Shown piece after piece: positions 1 to 11,155 of a DNA stretch of 64,000 bases. The position numbers were made by a program, and so were the translations under genes. The DNA comes from Jaltomata sinuosa (taxonomy: Eukaryota > Streptophyta > Magnoliopsida > Solanales > Solanaceae). How positions within the stretch are numbered: position 1 is the stretch's first letter; every line of letters begins with the position of its first letter. The notes beneath the pieces were generated by a model. It worked only from the letters and a program-made list of their open reading frames with translations. It ran no database searches and was not told where the DNA came from. The DNA is taken from NCBI GenBank assembly GCA_003996215.1, contig QJPP01001944.1, positions 124,001 through 188,000 on the forward strand, in the 5' to 3' direction.

Positions 1-254
1 AAGAATATGTCGATAGGTGCGACTGTTGTGCGATGCACACAACAGCATATGCCGTCTGCACCTCCCTTCGCACATCACAGCTAAAGCGACTAGAGTCACT
101 GGTGATGTGCTGGGATTTCACGGCATTTTCAACGCTTAAAATTAAGGATTTTGAGAGTTCTTAAGTGTGTTTTGTTAGATATGACGCTCGTTTGCTACAT
201 GTGTAGGGAAAAGTGTTGAAAAGATAAACAGACTAAAATGTTGTTATTTTCTGG

Positions 255-690
255 GCTAAAAGTCATGCCCCACGGGTGTGGGATCCACCACGGCCTGTGG
301 GAGGGGACGACAAAATAAGCCAGCAAGAGTTAAAGGCAAAACACATCCCATGACTTAGTTGGGATGGACATCGGATCTGCCACAGGCCGTCACACGTGCC
401 CGTGGTAATAGACCAGTGAAGCTGAAGCCAAGATGTCAAGTCTAATGACTAGCCACGACTCCCGTGAGAGCCACGATGGGACGTCATATATGCCAGTTGA
501 GATTCGACAGAGCCACTAGAAACTCAGATGATTTGGCTGATGAGTTGCCCACGACGCCCGTGGTAACCACGATGGCTCGTTGCCTGGCCCGTGAGAATGA
601 GGCAGATGATTTGGAGCTAAATTGAAAGAAAGACCGACGGGCACCACGACGCTCGTGGCTCCCATGATGGCCTGTCGGGACTACCGTGTT
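255..690. repeat. Palindrome-rich GC island of the LTR fragment
   Basis: Recurrent short inverted motifs of the CCACGACGCCCGTGG and CCACGGCCTGTGG kind are spread through this stretch. It is visibly richer in G, C and CpG than its surroundings. It ends about 40 bases before a TATA box, so it occupies the U3 enhancer position of the LTR. Confidence 0.6.
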
Positions 691-730
691 CCAGCTCTCC
701 AAGTTCTGTTAGGATTTGGTCTATTTTGTC

Positions 731-740
731 TATAAATATA
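731..740 (+). promoter_or_regulatory. TATA box of LTR fragment
   Basis: TATAAATATA follows directly after the GC island, as expected for the U3 promoter of a plus-strand LTR. Confidence 0.55.
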
Positions 741-1225
741 TTCCCTTAGGTTTTATTTCGGGAGTTATGCAATTGTTATGTATTGTTACACATACTTTAC
801 GCATAATTGATACATCATAACATAGTTTTTGAGAATTCGATTGTTGTTCTTGATTATTGAATTGTTCTTGAGGATTCAAGATTCTGGTTTTCTTTACTTG
901 TTATTATAAGTTATAATCATGATCTCTTCATCTAAATCTGATTTTCTTCTTGCAAAAATGAGTAGCTAAATTCACAACTAGGATTGTGGGAACCATGAAG
1001 GATTAACAAAGTACGCAAAGTACTTGGTAATCCTAGGACGGTGTTCATACATGTTTTATTTTTCCTTCATTTTGATTGCTTTTAACGGTTGCAAACGTTA
1101 AAACTCGCCTTATTCCTACTTGCTTGACCAAAGGGGTAACGAATGGGAAAAGGGATTATACAACGGAGATTTGAGGCTATCAACCCTCATCTAATTAGCT
1201 TGAACTTTCCCGGAGAAAGCAAATC

Positions 1226-2370
1226 TGGGATCTCTTCATTTTTCATCATTTTCAAGTACCTCAACCTTTTTCAAGGTTGTATGAAGTATTATATCGTGGT
1301 GATATTTTAAAGCACTTGCCTCATTATTATGACCATTATGATCATTTGCTCCACTCCTTCTTCAAGGAGTTTCACTTTTAAAATCGATTGGTCTATCGCG
1401 TATCAAGTGTGCCATAGACTCTATCCTTCAAAGACTTTTTATTTTTATTGGAGCATTCACAGCTGAATTATAATATAAGGTCAGTAAATATATCTGAAAA
1501 TTCATTTGCAATATTTTACAAATAAATTATCTCTTGAACTTCAAGTTCACATTTTTATACGAGGATTTAGATAATTTATTTCACATATAATTTTTCAGCT
1601 GCTAATCATATCTCCCCCTAATGTTAGCAAATCTAACATTTATCTCAATCTTATTTGCGGACTCATTTTTGTGCATTGTGATGGAGCAATTAAATCATAT
1701 CGCACATTTAAATCTTTAGATGAGAATTATCTGGTTCCTGACCCTGACCCAATTGTGATAGGGGAACCTTGTTGGCTTGATGCATACAAGTGCTACTACA
1801 TAACTCATACCAAACTTTATTTGGGAGTTTTGTTCTCATAACCAACAATTTAGATATAATTGGAGGCATATAATTTCTGCTAAACCAGCTTAAATATAAA
1901 CCAGCATTATCAATATAATTTTTATAATTTGAAACAATGCTTTTAATTTAACAATTCGAGCAAATAACCTTACAAAAAATAAATTACAAGTTGATATCAA
2001 AGCACATGTGATCATACCATAGATATATTTATTAAAATTATATAATAATAATAATAATAAATGATCCACATGGCAGGTGAACGTACCCATATTCACCTTT
2101 TTAGACATTTCATAATTTAGGAGATACAATCCCAAACTTAGCTGGTACAATAATCAATTTATTGTGAGAACAAGCAGCACAAGAGAATTTGTGAAGAACT
2201 TTTTATTTCTTCAATATATAATCACATGAATTCTCAACTATTTTTGCATCATATTTGAACCGAGATGGTCAATCGATTATGCCAATTGATATATTTTCTG
2301 TAAACTTTTAGGTTACTATCGCATGTGATTCTATCATGATGCCTATATCTGTGTACTACAAAAATAAGGA
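1226..2370 (-). pseudogene. Decayed Ty1/Copia pol (pre-integrase to integrase C-terminal linker), 3' part
   Basis: On the minus strand, broken by stops and frameshifts, there are recognisable Copia blocks. A GAG-pre-integrase block lies around 2290-2160 (INWHNRL followed by a CCLFSQ-type cysteine segment). Around 1628-1606 there is LTLGGD, and around 1545-1480 EIIYLxNIANEFSDIFTDL. Around 1350-1310 there is GANDHNGHNNEASA, typical of the linker between integrase and reverse transcriptase in this Copia group. The integrase core is not recognisable: the sequence from pre-integrase to linker is much shorter than usual, so it is probably deleted. The upstream (5') half of this gene lies at 12304 and beyond, separated by the solo LTR. 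No function is expected. Confidence 0.75.
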
Positions 2371-2734
2371 TGTAATGATCTGTTCAGTCGTTACTAAAAG
2401 GCACCTTGTATCGGGTGGGTTATTCATGCGAAGAAACAAGTTAGAAAACTTTCGGGTTGAGGAGTTGAAAATCTTGGGCTAGGCTAGTCTCAGACAAATT
2501 CTGAGCAAGGTAAGGTCTAGGAAAATTCGGGAGCGGATTGAGTATTATATCTTGGGTCTAGCTAGTTTTTCTCTTAGTCAAGACCTTAAGGAATCCGGGA
2601 GACTTTTTGGAAATAAATTCGGGTGAGTAGAACTCCCGATATCGAAGTTGACGTGAAAGAGTTAGTACGAAACATCAGGATTTTGAAGTGTGTTATGAAA
2701 CATGGGGATTTTCTGAGGTTTTGTTCAGTTTCAA

Positions 2735-2890
2735 CCACTATAGTGGTTGACACAGCGCTATCGCGACCTCTGCTATAGCAGAGAAATTACCGTTATAGCA
2801 GAAGTTAACAACGGTCAGCACCACTATAGCGGTAGGTTCCGCTATGGCGGTATCGCTATAAAGGAGTGTGGACCGCTATAGCGGAGCGAT
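2735..2890. repeat. CTATAG palindrome island in LTR
   Basis: Repeated CACTATAGTGG, CCGCTATAGCGG-like and GCTATAGCAG motifs alternate on both strands across about 150 bases. Confidence 0.7.
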
Positions 2891-3814
2891 GGGATCAGAA
2901 AACTTAAAAATGAGTTTTATAATTTTATTCTCTTCCATTCAACCCCAAAAATAGACGAGGGTTACTCCAATAACCCTCCTAGGCTGCTCCAAAGCTTGGG
3001 AGCCATAGGGAGGAGGGATTCCAGTTGAAAGGACGCAAAACCACATATTCAGGCCTGTCAATCATCAGGGAACGCCTTCACATAGCCATAAATTGCATGG
3101 TGCAGCTGCTTGGCATTCAGGTAGGCTAGGTTTTCCTCATTGAGTAGATTGACTCGTTTTCTTTTCGTATCATTGTATAGATTGGAAAAGAGAATCCATA
3201 TTTAGGCATTCGGGTACGGAGTCTGGAGGAGAATTATTGTGATTGAATTAGTTAATCTAGAATTGTTTGAGTGGTGATAATGTATTGTGACATTTTGGAT
3301 TGTTATGATTAACTGGGTGTTGTGTGATAATAAAATTTAAGGACTAGGGTGTCGGAAAGGTTCGGCGAACCGAAAAACTTGGGTAATTAAACCACAGGTT
3401 AAAGAGGGGATTCTCTGAAATGTTGTTATAAAGAAACTGGAATATCTTAAATGGTTGAATTACCAATGTTAGAGAGGTCTCTCCCCATGTTGTATTTCGG
3501 TCCTAGGAGGAGGGTCAGGAATGGGTGTATCTACTAGTATGTGTTAAGGGGTGAATTGGGCTTAGTCTTTGGGCGGGATTTAAGGTTGAGTTTATGTTCC
3601 CGGAATGGGGGTAGGTGATAGTTATTGATTATTATATGCATTGTATGTTCGTGTGCTTTTACTTAAATATTGTATGAGTTGTATGCTTAAGGAATAGTTA
3701 TGAATGTCTAAATGTCCGGTAATTAGTCTTGTGAAATGAACTTGTTTTGTTTTCTTGTTGGTTTTACAAGTATGTTGTTCATTGGTTGTGATTTATTAGA
3801 CTTGATATGACATT

Positions 3815-4008
3815 CGATTGGCTCGGATACCATGCCTGGTACGGGTATACTAACGGTTGACTCGTGTACCACGCCCGATACAGAAAATACTAATGGTTGG
3901 CTTGGGTACCATACCTGGTCTGGGAATATACATTTGGTTGGCTCGAGTACCACGCCTGGTATGAGATACTAGCAGTTAGCTTGGGTACCATACCTGGTAT
4001 GGGTTTAA
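3815..4008 (+). repeat. About 40-bp minisatellite, five units, in LTR
   Basis: Five imperfect units built on TTGGCTCGGGTACCACGCC plus TGGTACGG, each followed by a short AT-rich spacer. The same unit recurs in three other LTRs in the window (21735, 51040, 58475) with three to four copies. The short ORF crossing it on the minus strand is a by-product of the repeat. Confidence 0.8.
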
Positions 4009-5477
4009 TTATGCATTATTGACTGTATTTATCGACGGTTCCATGAGTGAACTGGGTTGATTGTTAAATCTGTGATTGATTACATTGGTCCTTGAGAGGC
4101 CGGGTTGTTACACTTAAATGTGGGGATGGTCCTGGGATGGACCGTACATCGCATGTTAACACTTAGGTGTTGATCTAGGGATCCTTTATTGGTCTGGGTA
4201 ATGTAAAAGGGTAAATATCATGTTTATTATTGTTGTTGAATAATTATTGAACCTGTTTCATGTGGTTGATAAGTTTAAAACGAAGACTGAGAGTCTGGAA
4301 TTATATTATTACGAGTCTAATTGTTACTTATTGTTCTTCACCTGTTGGGTTCCTGAGAGGGCCGAGAGTTATTATCATTTGGCGTATAGTTGTTCCTTGA
4401 AGGGCCAGGTTAGTGTTCTTAAGTGACAAGGTAGTTCTTCTGTGAACCGGGGTCGTATATTATTGGCATAGATGATGTCCTAGGGATCCGTGTTTGACCA
4501 AGGTTATATAAAAAGGATATGTGTTTATTGTCACTGAGAATTGATAACGCCCAAACTACACCTCCAATTAAGAAGCGTAAGCGGTCGTTTGTCAAATATA
4601 GAACCCAACAGAGGTTGGGGTCGATCCCACAGGGAATAAGGTGAAAGTTAAGTCTTTAGTGAATTAGATGACTAATGGTCAATCATTTCCGGTAAATAAA
4701 AGGGGGGTTTTGTGTGGTCAAACGTGAACAAAAACAAACAATAATGTATGAGAGATAATCAATAGGAGAATGAACTAGGAAAGTGTTCACCATGGCATTG
4801 TAACAATCGATTCTATGGTTAACAGGGTTCTTTCTATATGCATGTCACGATGTGATTGAATTAATGGTATCATCTAAGCGTTTCTCAACCAAATAGATGA
4901 ATTTACTTTTCAATTCTCTCGAACTTGAAAAGGTGATCTTTTAGATTTCAATCCTAAACATCAAGTAGATTAATCTAGTTACAGCATTAATCATAAGACG
5001 AGAGTTGGTAGTCTCGAATCCTCATCGTTAATCAAGTTTCTCGGTTTTAATCTCTTTACTCAAGCAAATTAAACCTAGGCATGTTCTAATGTTTGCAACC
5101 ACTAGAAAACGTTAAATAACGAATGATTAACAACGTGACAACACATATATTGAACCCGTCGCTCCGGAATCTATCTTGCTACGTTTGCCATGGCTCCCAC
5201 AACCCTAGTTGTGGGAGGTTTAGTTAATCATGCTATAAAGAAAAGAGAACAGAATTGTATTCATAATAAAGAGAAGAGATTCTTACAATATAGTGAAAAC
5301 AATCTTCAATGATCCAAGAACAAGAAAAACCAAGATCCCAAGAACAATCAAGAACAAGATTGAGGAGGAAGAAAACGTGTGTAGCGTGTTTCCTCTCTCA
5401 AAAATCGCTCAAAAACTCCTAAAACTATTGGGTGAACTATTGTAAAAAGCAACATCTAAAATAAACCTAACATAGGG

Positions 5478-5486
5478 TATTTATAG
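5478..5486 (-). promoter_or_regulatory. TATA box of the 3' LTR
   Basis: CTATAAATA on the minus strand, about 35 bases downstream of the GACGG palindrome island. The same arrangement occurs in all four LTRs of this lineage. Confidence 0.65.
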
Positions 5487-5519
5487 GAGTCCAGGAAGTA
5501 AACCCAAAAATGTTCGGAA

Positions 5520-5695
5520 TCCGCATCGCGTTCTGCCTCAACCTGACGGTTTGGGTGATGGACCGTCACCACCTTGATGGACCGTCATGGTGGACGTCAC
5601 CACTAGGCACTGGTGTTGCCTCAGGGTGACGGTTTGGGTGACGGACCGTCATTGGCTTGATGGACCATCACTCCAACCGTCACTCTTATCCAGAA
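5520..5695. repeat. GACGGACCGTC palindrome island
   Basis: Repeated TGACGGTTTGGG, GACGGACCGTCA and related inverted motifs in a GC-rich, CpG-rich block directly upstream (minus strand) of the LTR TATA box. Confidence 0.8.
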
Positions 5696-5849
5696 TGCTC
5701 TTTTTGCTCGTATTTCCTTTCGTTTCTATGTTTGTCCCTATTTCCTGAAAACATACCATAAAACATCAAAAACGACGACGGTTGCTTGATATCTCATGAT
5801 TATTCTTAGTTTAAAGGCGTCGAAAGTGCCATAAAATGACGGCACATCA

Positions 5850-7308
5850 ACACCCTCAACTTAAAACGTTCGCTTGTCCTCAAGCAACATGACACAAAAA
5901 CAATAATACGACGACTCAACTAAGAAAACAAACTCGTGTCTCTAGCAACTCATGGTCATTAGTTCATTCAATTTTTAAATCAAGCCACCCTAGTAGCACA
6001 TAAATGTATGAAACGCTAACTCGCAAGGATCCAAACATGTCATTCCGATATGATAGAACATTATGCATACACACGCGCAGCTATCCTAACAGTCAATAGA
6101 CAATACAGAAATCTTGGTGCCCTCACCACAAGGAAGTCCCACACACAAAATTTAGGACTAGGTAAGACGCTCACACTCACAAACGATTTCAAACAATGCA
6201 CATGCGATGCCATAGGCTTGCCCTTACTATTCTATTTCAGTTTTTCAGAAAGCCATTCAGGATCACTACAGGACTTATTTTGGCTTGTAATGAGGCTTCA
6301 GGTGCGGGTAGGATACGTTTGGGGAATAGTGACTAAACCCTCCTTGGAATCACCGGCCTACTATTTCCACATAACTTTACTTTGTCCATCCTTATTCACC
6401 TTTTTATTCCCTTCTTTCTAGCTACAGGGGCGGCTTCTTTATTTTGATACTTCTTTTTATTTCTTTTTCGTTCTTTTTCATCTTTTTTTTTTTCGTTTCT
6501 TTATCTTTCTTTTCTAAGACACACACTCGGAATTTTCATTCTATTCACAACCAATCTTATCCATCCTATTCCTCTTATCATTTACCTCTATAGTAGCCAC
6601 CCTCAACTTAGGCTGATTGCCTGAGTTGAGGTGCACGATGTCCAAGGAAGGACCAGGGCCAAAATAGTGATTCAAAGTTAAACAAGGAGCGGTGACAGGT
6701 TATTGAAAGAATATGGTCAATTATGGCTCAAACAGGGATCAACGGGATTATTTGCATTTGGACGGTCTTTTAGGCTAAGTGGACTGCACACAAGAAGGGC
6801 CTGTGATCCTTTCCTAAGCAACCAACTTCAAACTTAACAAAATAGACCGGGCAAGTTCTAGATGCATGCAAAGAGTAAGAATTTATAACAATACGCTCAC
6901 ACACACTTGCACCAAGAAACCATACCGCTACTAACTATCAAAACAACAACTCGGCTTAAGGATACTTATTCCAATCATAATCACACAATGACATCCAAGG
7001 ATCCAGACAGTCAATCGTTTCAAACATAAGTACAAAATCAAAAATTTTCAAAGGGGGCTCCTTTTTAAACAAAAAAAACGCCATGCTTGCTATAGACACT
7101 AGAAAACAACTAAAATTTAAACGACAACCTAAACATGCCTGTTCTACTAGATAGCACACTTGAGGGAAAAGAACTCGGCAACAAAAACTCTCAGTGGTGA
7201 CTCACAGGTTTCCCAACACCCTCAATTTAGACTCATGCATTGTCCCCAATGCATACATATGAAAGCTAAAACTAGGAGAGCAAGGAATACCTGTGAAGTC
7301 CATAGGAC
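5850..7308 (-). other. 3' internal region of the gag-protease element, non-coding
   Basis: This stretch of 1459 bases lies between the ORF stop and the 3' LTR. No RT, RNase H or integrase motif is visible in any frame. It contains a T- and C-rich run near 6450-6515, a strong hairpin at 6602-6630, and a weak polypurine stretch (GTTGAGGGTGT, minus strand) directly before the 3' LTR. Much of it is conserved in the coding-free relative at 18154-19848, which suggests cis-acting value. The 123-codon plus-strand ORF at 6050-6421 shows no domain, is broken in the relative copy, and I treat it as chance. Confidence 0.7.
6602..6630. other. Conserved 12-bp hairpin
   Basis: CTCAACTTAGGC, loop TGATT, then GCCTGAGTTGAG: a 12-bp stem with one T/G position. 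The same hairpin occurs twice in the relative element at 18881-18909 and 18970-18998. Confidence 0.75.
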
Positions 7309-9882
7309 TCAAATTCTGGCATGATGTTGGAGACCGCCAGGGTCTCCAAAGTAGGAGAAATCGATGGAATAGGTGCACGCCACACCATTCTGTTGCGTTC
7401 CAACTTCCTCTTCTATCGGCTCCGCAGCTAGTCGCGACAACTTCTTCACTCTTTCTTTGCAGGTTCTTTTGCGGTGTTTTCGTTTCCTTGATCTATTTTC
7501 ACCGCCTTCTTCTACATGTTTCTCTTCTTGCGATCCCAACTTCATTCTCATAACAGCTCGAGTCTCAACCAACCCCTTCTCCTCAAGATGCACATCCGCA
7601 GGAGCTTCCTCAATAACATTGACGACCGCGACCACCTTCATGTCTCTTGGCTGCTTCATCAATTTGGACACATCGAACTTGACCACTTCATTGTTTAATC
7701 GGAAGGTCAGTTCGTTTCTTTCCATGTCGACCAACACTCTTACCGTGGCTAACAAAGGTCGTCCCAAGATTATGGGAACTTCAAAATCCACTTCGCAATC
7801 CAAGATCACAAAGTCAGCTGGGAATATAAGCTTACCAACCTTTACCAGCACATCAGACAATATTCCCACCGGTCGCTTTACCGAACGGTCAGCCATCAAC
7901 ACTCTCATGGACGTTAGTTTAGGAGCTCCCAAACCCAATTGTTTATAGACTGCTAGCGGCATCAAGTTGATGCTAGCACCAAGATCACATAATGCTCTTC
8001 CGAAGTTGAGCTTCCCGATAGTACAGGGAACAGTAAACGCACCTGGGTCTTCCTTCTTTTCCACTAATGATCTTGAAGAAATAGCGCTGCAGTGGTGAAG
8101 GTTATCTTCTGGTTCAAAGCTTAATGACCTCTTCTTGGTGATCAAGTCCTTCATGAACTTGGCATATCCGGGCATTTGCTCAAGCGCTTCCACCAGTGGG
8201 ATGTTTATTGATACCTGCTTGAGCATGGTCATGAAATTCAGGAACTTGCCATCATCCGCTTTCTTCTTCAAACATTGGGGGAAAGGAGGCGGTGGCCGAG
8301 GCATCATAGTTGGAAGCTTGTCAGCTTCCTTGCTTTTCTCCGCGGGCCTTTGGGTAGCCTCCTCTACATCGTCATCCGCAACATCAATTTGGGTTTGAAT
8401 TACCGGATGTGATTCCGGTAACATTTTACCACTTCTTGTCGTGATTGCCATACAACTCGCATCGTTCCGTGGATTTTGAATAGTGTTACTCGGCAAGGTA
8501 CCTGTCCTCCTTTGATTTAGAGATGCCGAGATTTGACCCACTTGTTGTTCTAATTGCTTGATCGAGGTGGAATGTGAATCCACTAACTGACTTAATGCAG
8601 ATAATTCAGTCCTCATCTCCTTTACCCCAGAGTCAGTCGATTCCACCTTCAGCAGCATCTTCGCCATCATGCTCTCTAGCTTGGACGTCCCTGCCTCGTT
8701 GCTAGCTTTGTCCCGATTACCAGGTGGTACATACAACCCACCTCTATCAGTGTTGTTCCTCCAGTTTCCCTGCTCGCGGTCTCTGTAGCCAGCTTTTTCA
8801 TTGTAGTTGTCTCTCTGATAGTTCCGACCTTGGTTTCCCTGGCCATTGGCCTGGAAACCCCCCAAATAGTTCACCTCCTCATCAGATTCAACCTCTGCTG
8901 CTCTACCTTGGGAACCCATGGCTTTCACCTTCTCAATACCCCCTGACATCAAATGCTTGGTCAGCAGGTCCATTTGCGTTTTTAGATGGGCCATGTCTTG
9001 GTCCCGTTCTTCCTCTTTTCTGCACTGCTCTGCTGACACACCAACTGCATAAGTACTAGCTGGTACCTCTGAATCACCTGTATGCCAGGCCCTGTTGGTT
9101 TTGGTGAGCCTGTCCAAAATAGTTGTGGCATCGGCAAAAGTGCGACCCATAAACGCTCCACCTATTGCGTTGTCCAGCGTCGGCTTGGTAGCCGAATTCA
9201 GTGCCCTGTAGAATGTCTGCATCAAAAATTCATCGTTCAACTGATGGTTAGGGCATTGTGTTAGCTTCTTCTTGAATCGCAACCAGGTCTCGTGCAATGC
9301 TTCGTGAGGTTGCTGTCTGAAATTGCTAATCTTATCCCTCAACTGTATCATCCTAGAGGGAGGAAAGAACCTTTCTAGGAAAGCTCCTTTCAACTCTCCC
9401 CAAGTTGTGATAGAGTCGGGAGTCAGCTCTGTCAACCATAACGCTGCCTCATCAGACAGAGACAATGGAAACAACCTGAGCCTGATCGCTGTCTGACTCA
9501 CTCCCGGCAATTCAAACGACTTGCAGATACCCACGAAATTCATCAAGTGCTGGTTTGGATCGTCACCAGCTACTCCACGGAACACTCCTCTCAAGTTCAA
9601 CAGCTGAATCATCGTGCTAGTAATGTTGAACTTGGCCCCGGGCGCTAGCGGAGGAAGAACAATGGCGCCCGTCGCGCCAACTCCATCCAAGTCGATATCC
9701 TCATCATTCAGTGCGACATCGTCCTGCAGACCACCAGCGTTCAAAATTTGTTGGGCCTGCAGTTCTGCAGCGAGCCTTGCTACCTCTTGTTGTGCATTCA
9801 TATTTTGCCTCAACGTTCTAGCAAGCTCGGGGTCATAAGGTAATGTTGATTCACCCGAGCCTCGGGTACTTGGCATGCACAA
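7309..9882 (-). CDS. Gag-aspartic protease polyprotein, 857 aa, intact
   Basis: This is a retrotransposon polyprotein that would form virus-like particles and cleave itself. A retrotransposon-gag domain spans about residues 105-235 (landmarks AALWLTEL, TTWGELKGAFLERFFPP, FLMQTFYRAL). A Q/N/R/G-rich linker (340-395) stands where a CCHC zinc knuckle is normally found; no CX2CX4HX4C is present. A probable coiled coil follows (405-457), then a proline-rich segment near 525-537. An Athila-type protease spans about 615-740, with active site DLGAS at 633-637 and flap/end motif ILGRPLLAT at 705-713. The C-terminus is strongly basic (797-815), a possible nuclear signal. The start is the first ATG about 100 nt inside the primer site; a second in-frame ATG is at codon 3. 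There are no frameshifts, unlike every pol gene nearby. Gag and protease families are established; activity is inference. Confidence 0.9.
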   Translation of the reverse strand: MCMPSTRGSGESTLPYDPELARTLRQNMNAQQEVARLAAELQAQQILNAGGLQDDVALNDEDIDLDGVGATGAIVLPPLAPGAKFNITSTMIQLLNLRGVFRGVAGDDPNQHLMNFVGICKSFELPGVSQTAIRLRLFPLSLSDEAALWLTELTPDSITTWGELKGAFLERFFPPSRMIQLRDKISNFRQQPHEALHETWLRFKKKLTQCPNHQLNDEFLMQTFYRALNSATKPTLDNAIGGAFMGRTFADATTILDRLTKTNRAWHTGDSEVPASTYAVGVSAEQCRKEEERDQDMAHLKTQMDLLTKHLMSGGIEKVKAMGSQGRAAEVESDEEVNYLGGFQANGQGNQGRNYQRDNYNEKAGYRDREQGNWRNNTDRGGLYVPPGNRDKASNEAGTSKLESMMAKMLLKVESTDSGVKEMRTELSALSQLVDSHSTSIKQLEQQVGQISASLNQRRTGTLPSNTIQNPRNDASCMAITTRSGKMLPESHPVIQTQIDVADDDVEEATQRPAEKSKEADKLPTMMPRPPPPFPQCLKKKADDGKFLNFMTMLKQVSINIPLVEALEQMPGYAKFMKDLITKKRSLSFEPEDNLHHCSAISSRSLVEKKEDPGAFTVPCTIGKLNFGRALCDLGASINLMPLAVYKQLGLGAPKLTSMRVLMADRSVKRPVGILSDVLVKVGKLIFPADFVILDCEVDFEVPIILGRPLLATVRVLVDMERNELTFRLNNEVVKFDVSKLMKQPRDMKVVAVVNVIEEAPADVHLEEKGLVETRAVMRMKLGSQEEKHVEEGGENRSRKRKHRKRTCKERVKKLSRLAAEPIEEEVGTQQNGVACTYSIDFSYFGDPGGLQHHARI

Positions 9883-9982
9883 CTATGTACCCTGTCAAAA
9901 ACAAAAACAATAAATAAACGTAAAAGCAGAAAAGTATGACTAAGAGTCAAATAAACACACCAGACTTAATAAACAACCGTAT

Positions 9983-10000
9983 TCCCCGGCAACGGCGCCA
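9983..10000 (-). other. tRNA-Asp primer binding site
   Basis: The minus strand reads TGGCGCCGTTGCCGGGGA, complementary over 18 nt to the 3' end of plant tRNA-Asp. It starts five bases inside the 5' LTR boundary at 10006. This primer is characteristic of Athila/Tat Gypsy lineages. Confidence 0.9.
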
Positions 10001-10941
10001 CTTTTTGATAACGCCCAAACTACACCTCCAATTAAGAAGCGTAAGCGGTCGTTTGTCAAATATAGAACCCAACAGAGGTTGGGGTCGATCCCACAGGGAA
10101 TAAGGTGAAAGTTAAGTCTTTAGTGAATTAGATGACTAATGGTCAATCGTTTCCGGTAAATAAAAGGGGGGTTTTGTGTGGTCAAACGTGAACAAAAACA
10201 AACAATAATGTATGAGAGATAATCAATAGGAGAATGAACTAGGAAAGTGTTCACCATGGCGTTGTAACAATCGATTCTAGGGTTAACAGGGTTCTTTCTA
10301 TATGCATGTCACGATGTGATTGAATTAATGGTATCATCTAAGCGTTTCTCAACCAAATAGATGAATTTACTTTTCAATTCTCTCGAACTTGAAAAGGTGA
10401 TCTTTTAGATTTCAATCCTAAACATCAAGTAGATTAATCTAGTTACAGCATTAATCATAAGACGAGAGTTGGTAGTCTCGAATCCTCGTCGTTAATCAAG
10501 TTTTCCGGTTTTAATCTCTTTACTCAAGCAAATTAAACCTAGGCATGTTCTAATGTTTGCAACCACTAGAAAACGTTAAATAACGAATGATTAACAACGT
10601 GACAACACATATATTGAACCCGTCGCTCCGGAATCTATCTTGCTACGTTTGCCATGGCTCCCACAACCCTAGTTGTGGGAGGTTTAGTTAATCATGCTAT
10701 AAAGAAAAGAGAACAGAATTGTATTCATAATAAAGAGAAGAGATTCTTACAATATAGTGAAAACAATCTTCAATGATCCAAGAACAAGAAAAACCAAGAT
10801 CCCAAGAACAATCAAGAACAAGATTGAGGAGGAAGAAAACGTGTGTAGCATGTTTCCTCTCTCAAAAATCGCTCAAAAACTCCTAAAATTATTGGGTGAA
10901 CTATTGTAAAAAGCAACATCTAAAATAAACCTAACATAGGG

Positions 10942-10950
10942 TATTTATAG
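10942..10950 (-). promoter_or_regulatory. TATA box of the 5' LTR (probable element promoter)
   Basis: CTATAAATA on the minus strand, about 35 bases after the palindrome island. It would drive the gag-protease transcript. Confidence 0.7.
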
Positions 10951-10984
10951 GAGTCCAGGAAGTAAACCCAAAAATGTTCAGAAT

Positions 10985-11155
10985 CCGCGTCGCGTTCTGC
11001 CTCAACCTGACGGTTTGGGTGATGGACCGTCACCACCTTGACGGACCGTCATGGTGGACGTCACCACTAGGCAGTGGTGTTGCCTCAGGGTGACGGTTTG
11101 GGTGACGGACCGTCACTGGCTTGACGGACCATCACTCCAACCGTCACTCTTATCC
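10985..11155. repeat. GACGGACCGTC palindrome island
   Basis: Same arrangement as 5520-5695. In this copy several motifs are more perfect, for example GACGGACCGTCA where the partner LTR has GATGGACCGTCA. That is consistent with C-to-T loss at methylated cytosines in the other copy. Confidence 0.8.

Larger units (their letters stand above)
1..1225 (+). repeat. Diverged LTR fragment, Athila-like/TR-GAG lineage, left-truncated
   Basis: This is non-coding sequence. Around 972-993 (an inverted CACAACTA/TTGTGGGA motif followed by a Met-codon-like CCATG) and 1085-1103 (GGTTGCAAACGTTAAAAC) it matches, in the same order, the minus strand of the LTRs at 4542-5849 and 10006-11313. I therefore read it as an LTR of the same lineage in the opposite orientation. 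It has a palindromic GC tract at 255-690 and a TATA box at 731-740. The left end is cut by the window. The right boundary is approximate, where Copia coding remnants begin. Assignment to the lineage is inference from short shared blocks. Confidence 0.55.
4542..5849 (-). repeat. 3' LTR of the gag-protease element
   Basis: On the minus strand it starts TGATGTGCC at 5849 and ends GCGTTATCA at 4542, 1308 bp. It is nearly identical to 10006-11313. Confidence 0.92.

Noticed and set aside
3815..4008. Regular spaced repeats resembling a CRISPR array
   Set aside because: Units are imperfect, spacers are short and similar to each other, and the context is a plant LTR.
6050..6421. 123-codon ORF in the 3' internal part of the young element, possible accessory gene
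   Set aside because: The matching stretch of the relative element (18348-18609) is broken into two frames, and no motif is seen.
7373..9838. Several plus-strand ORFs of 60-191 codons
   Set aside because: All are antisense to the intact gag-protease ORF and show no domains.
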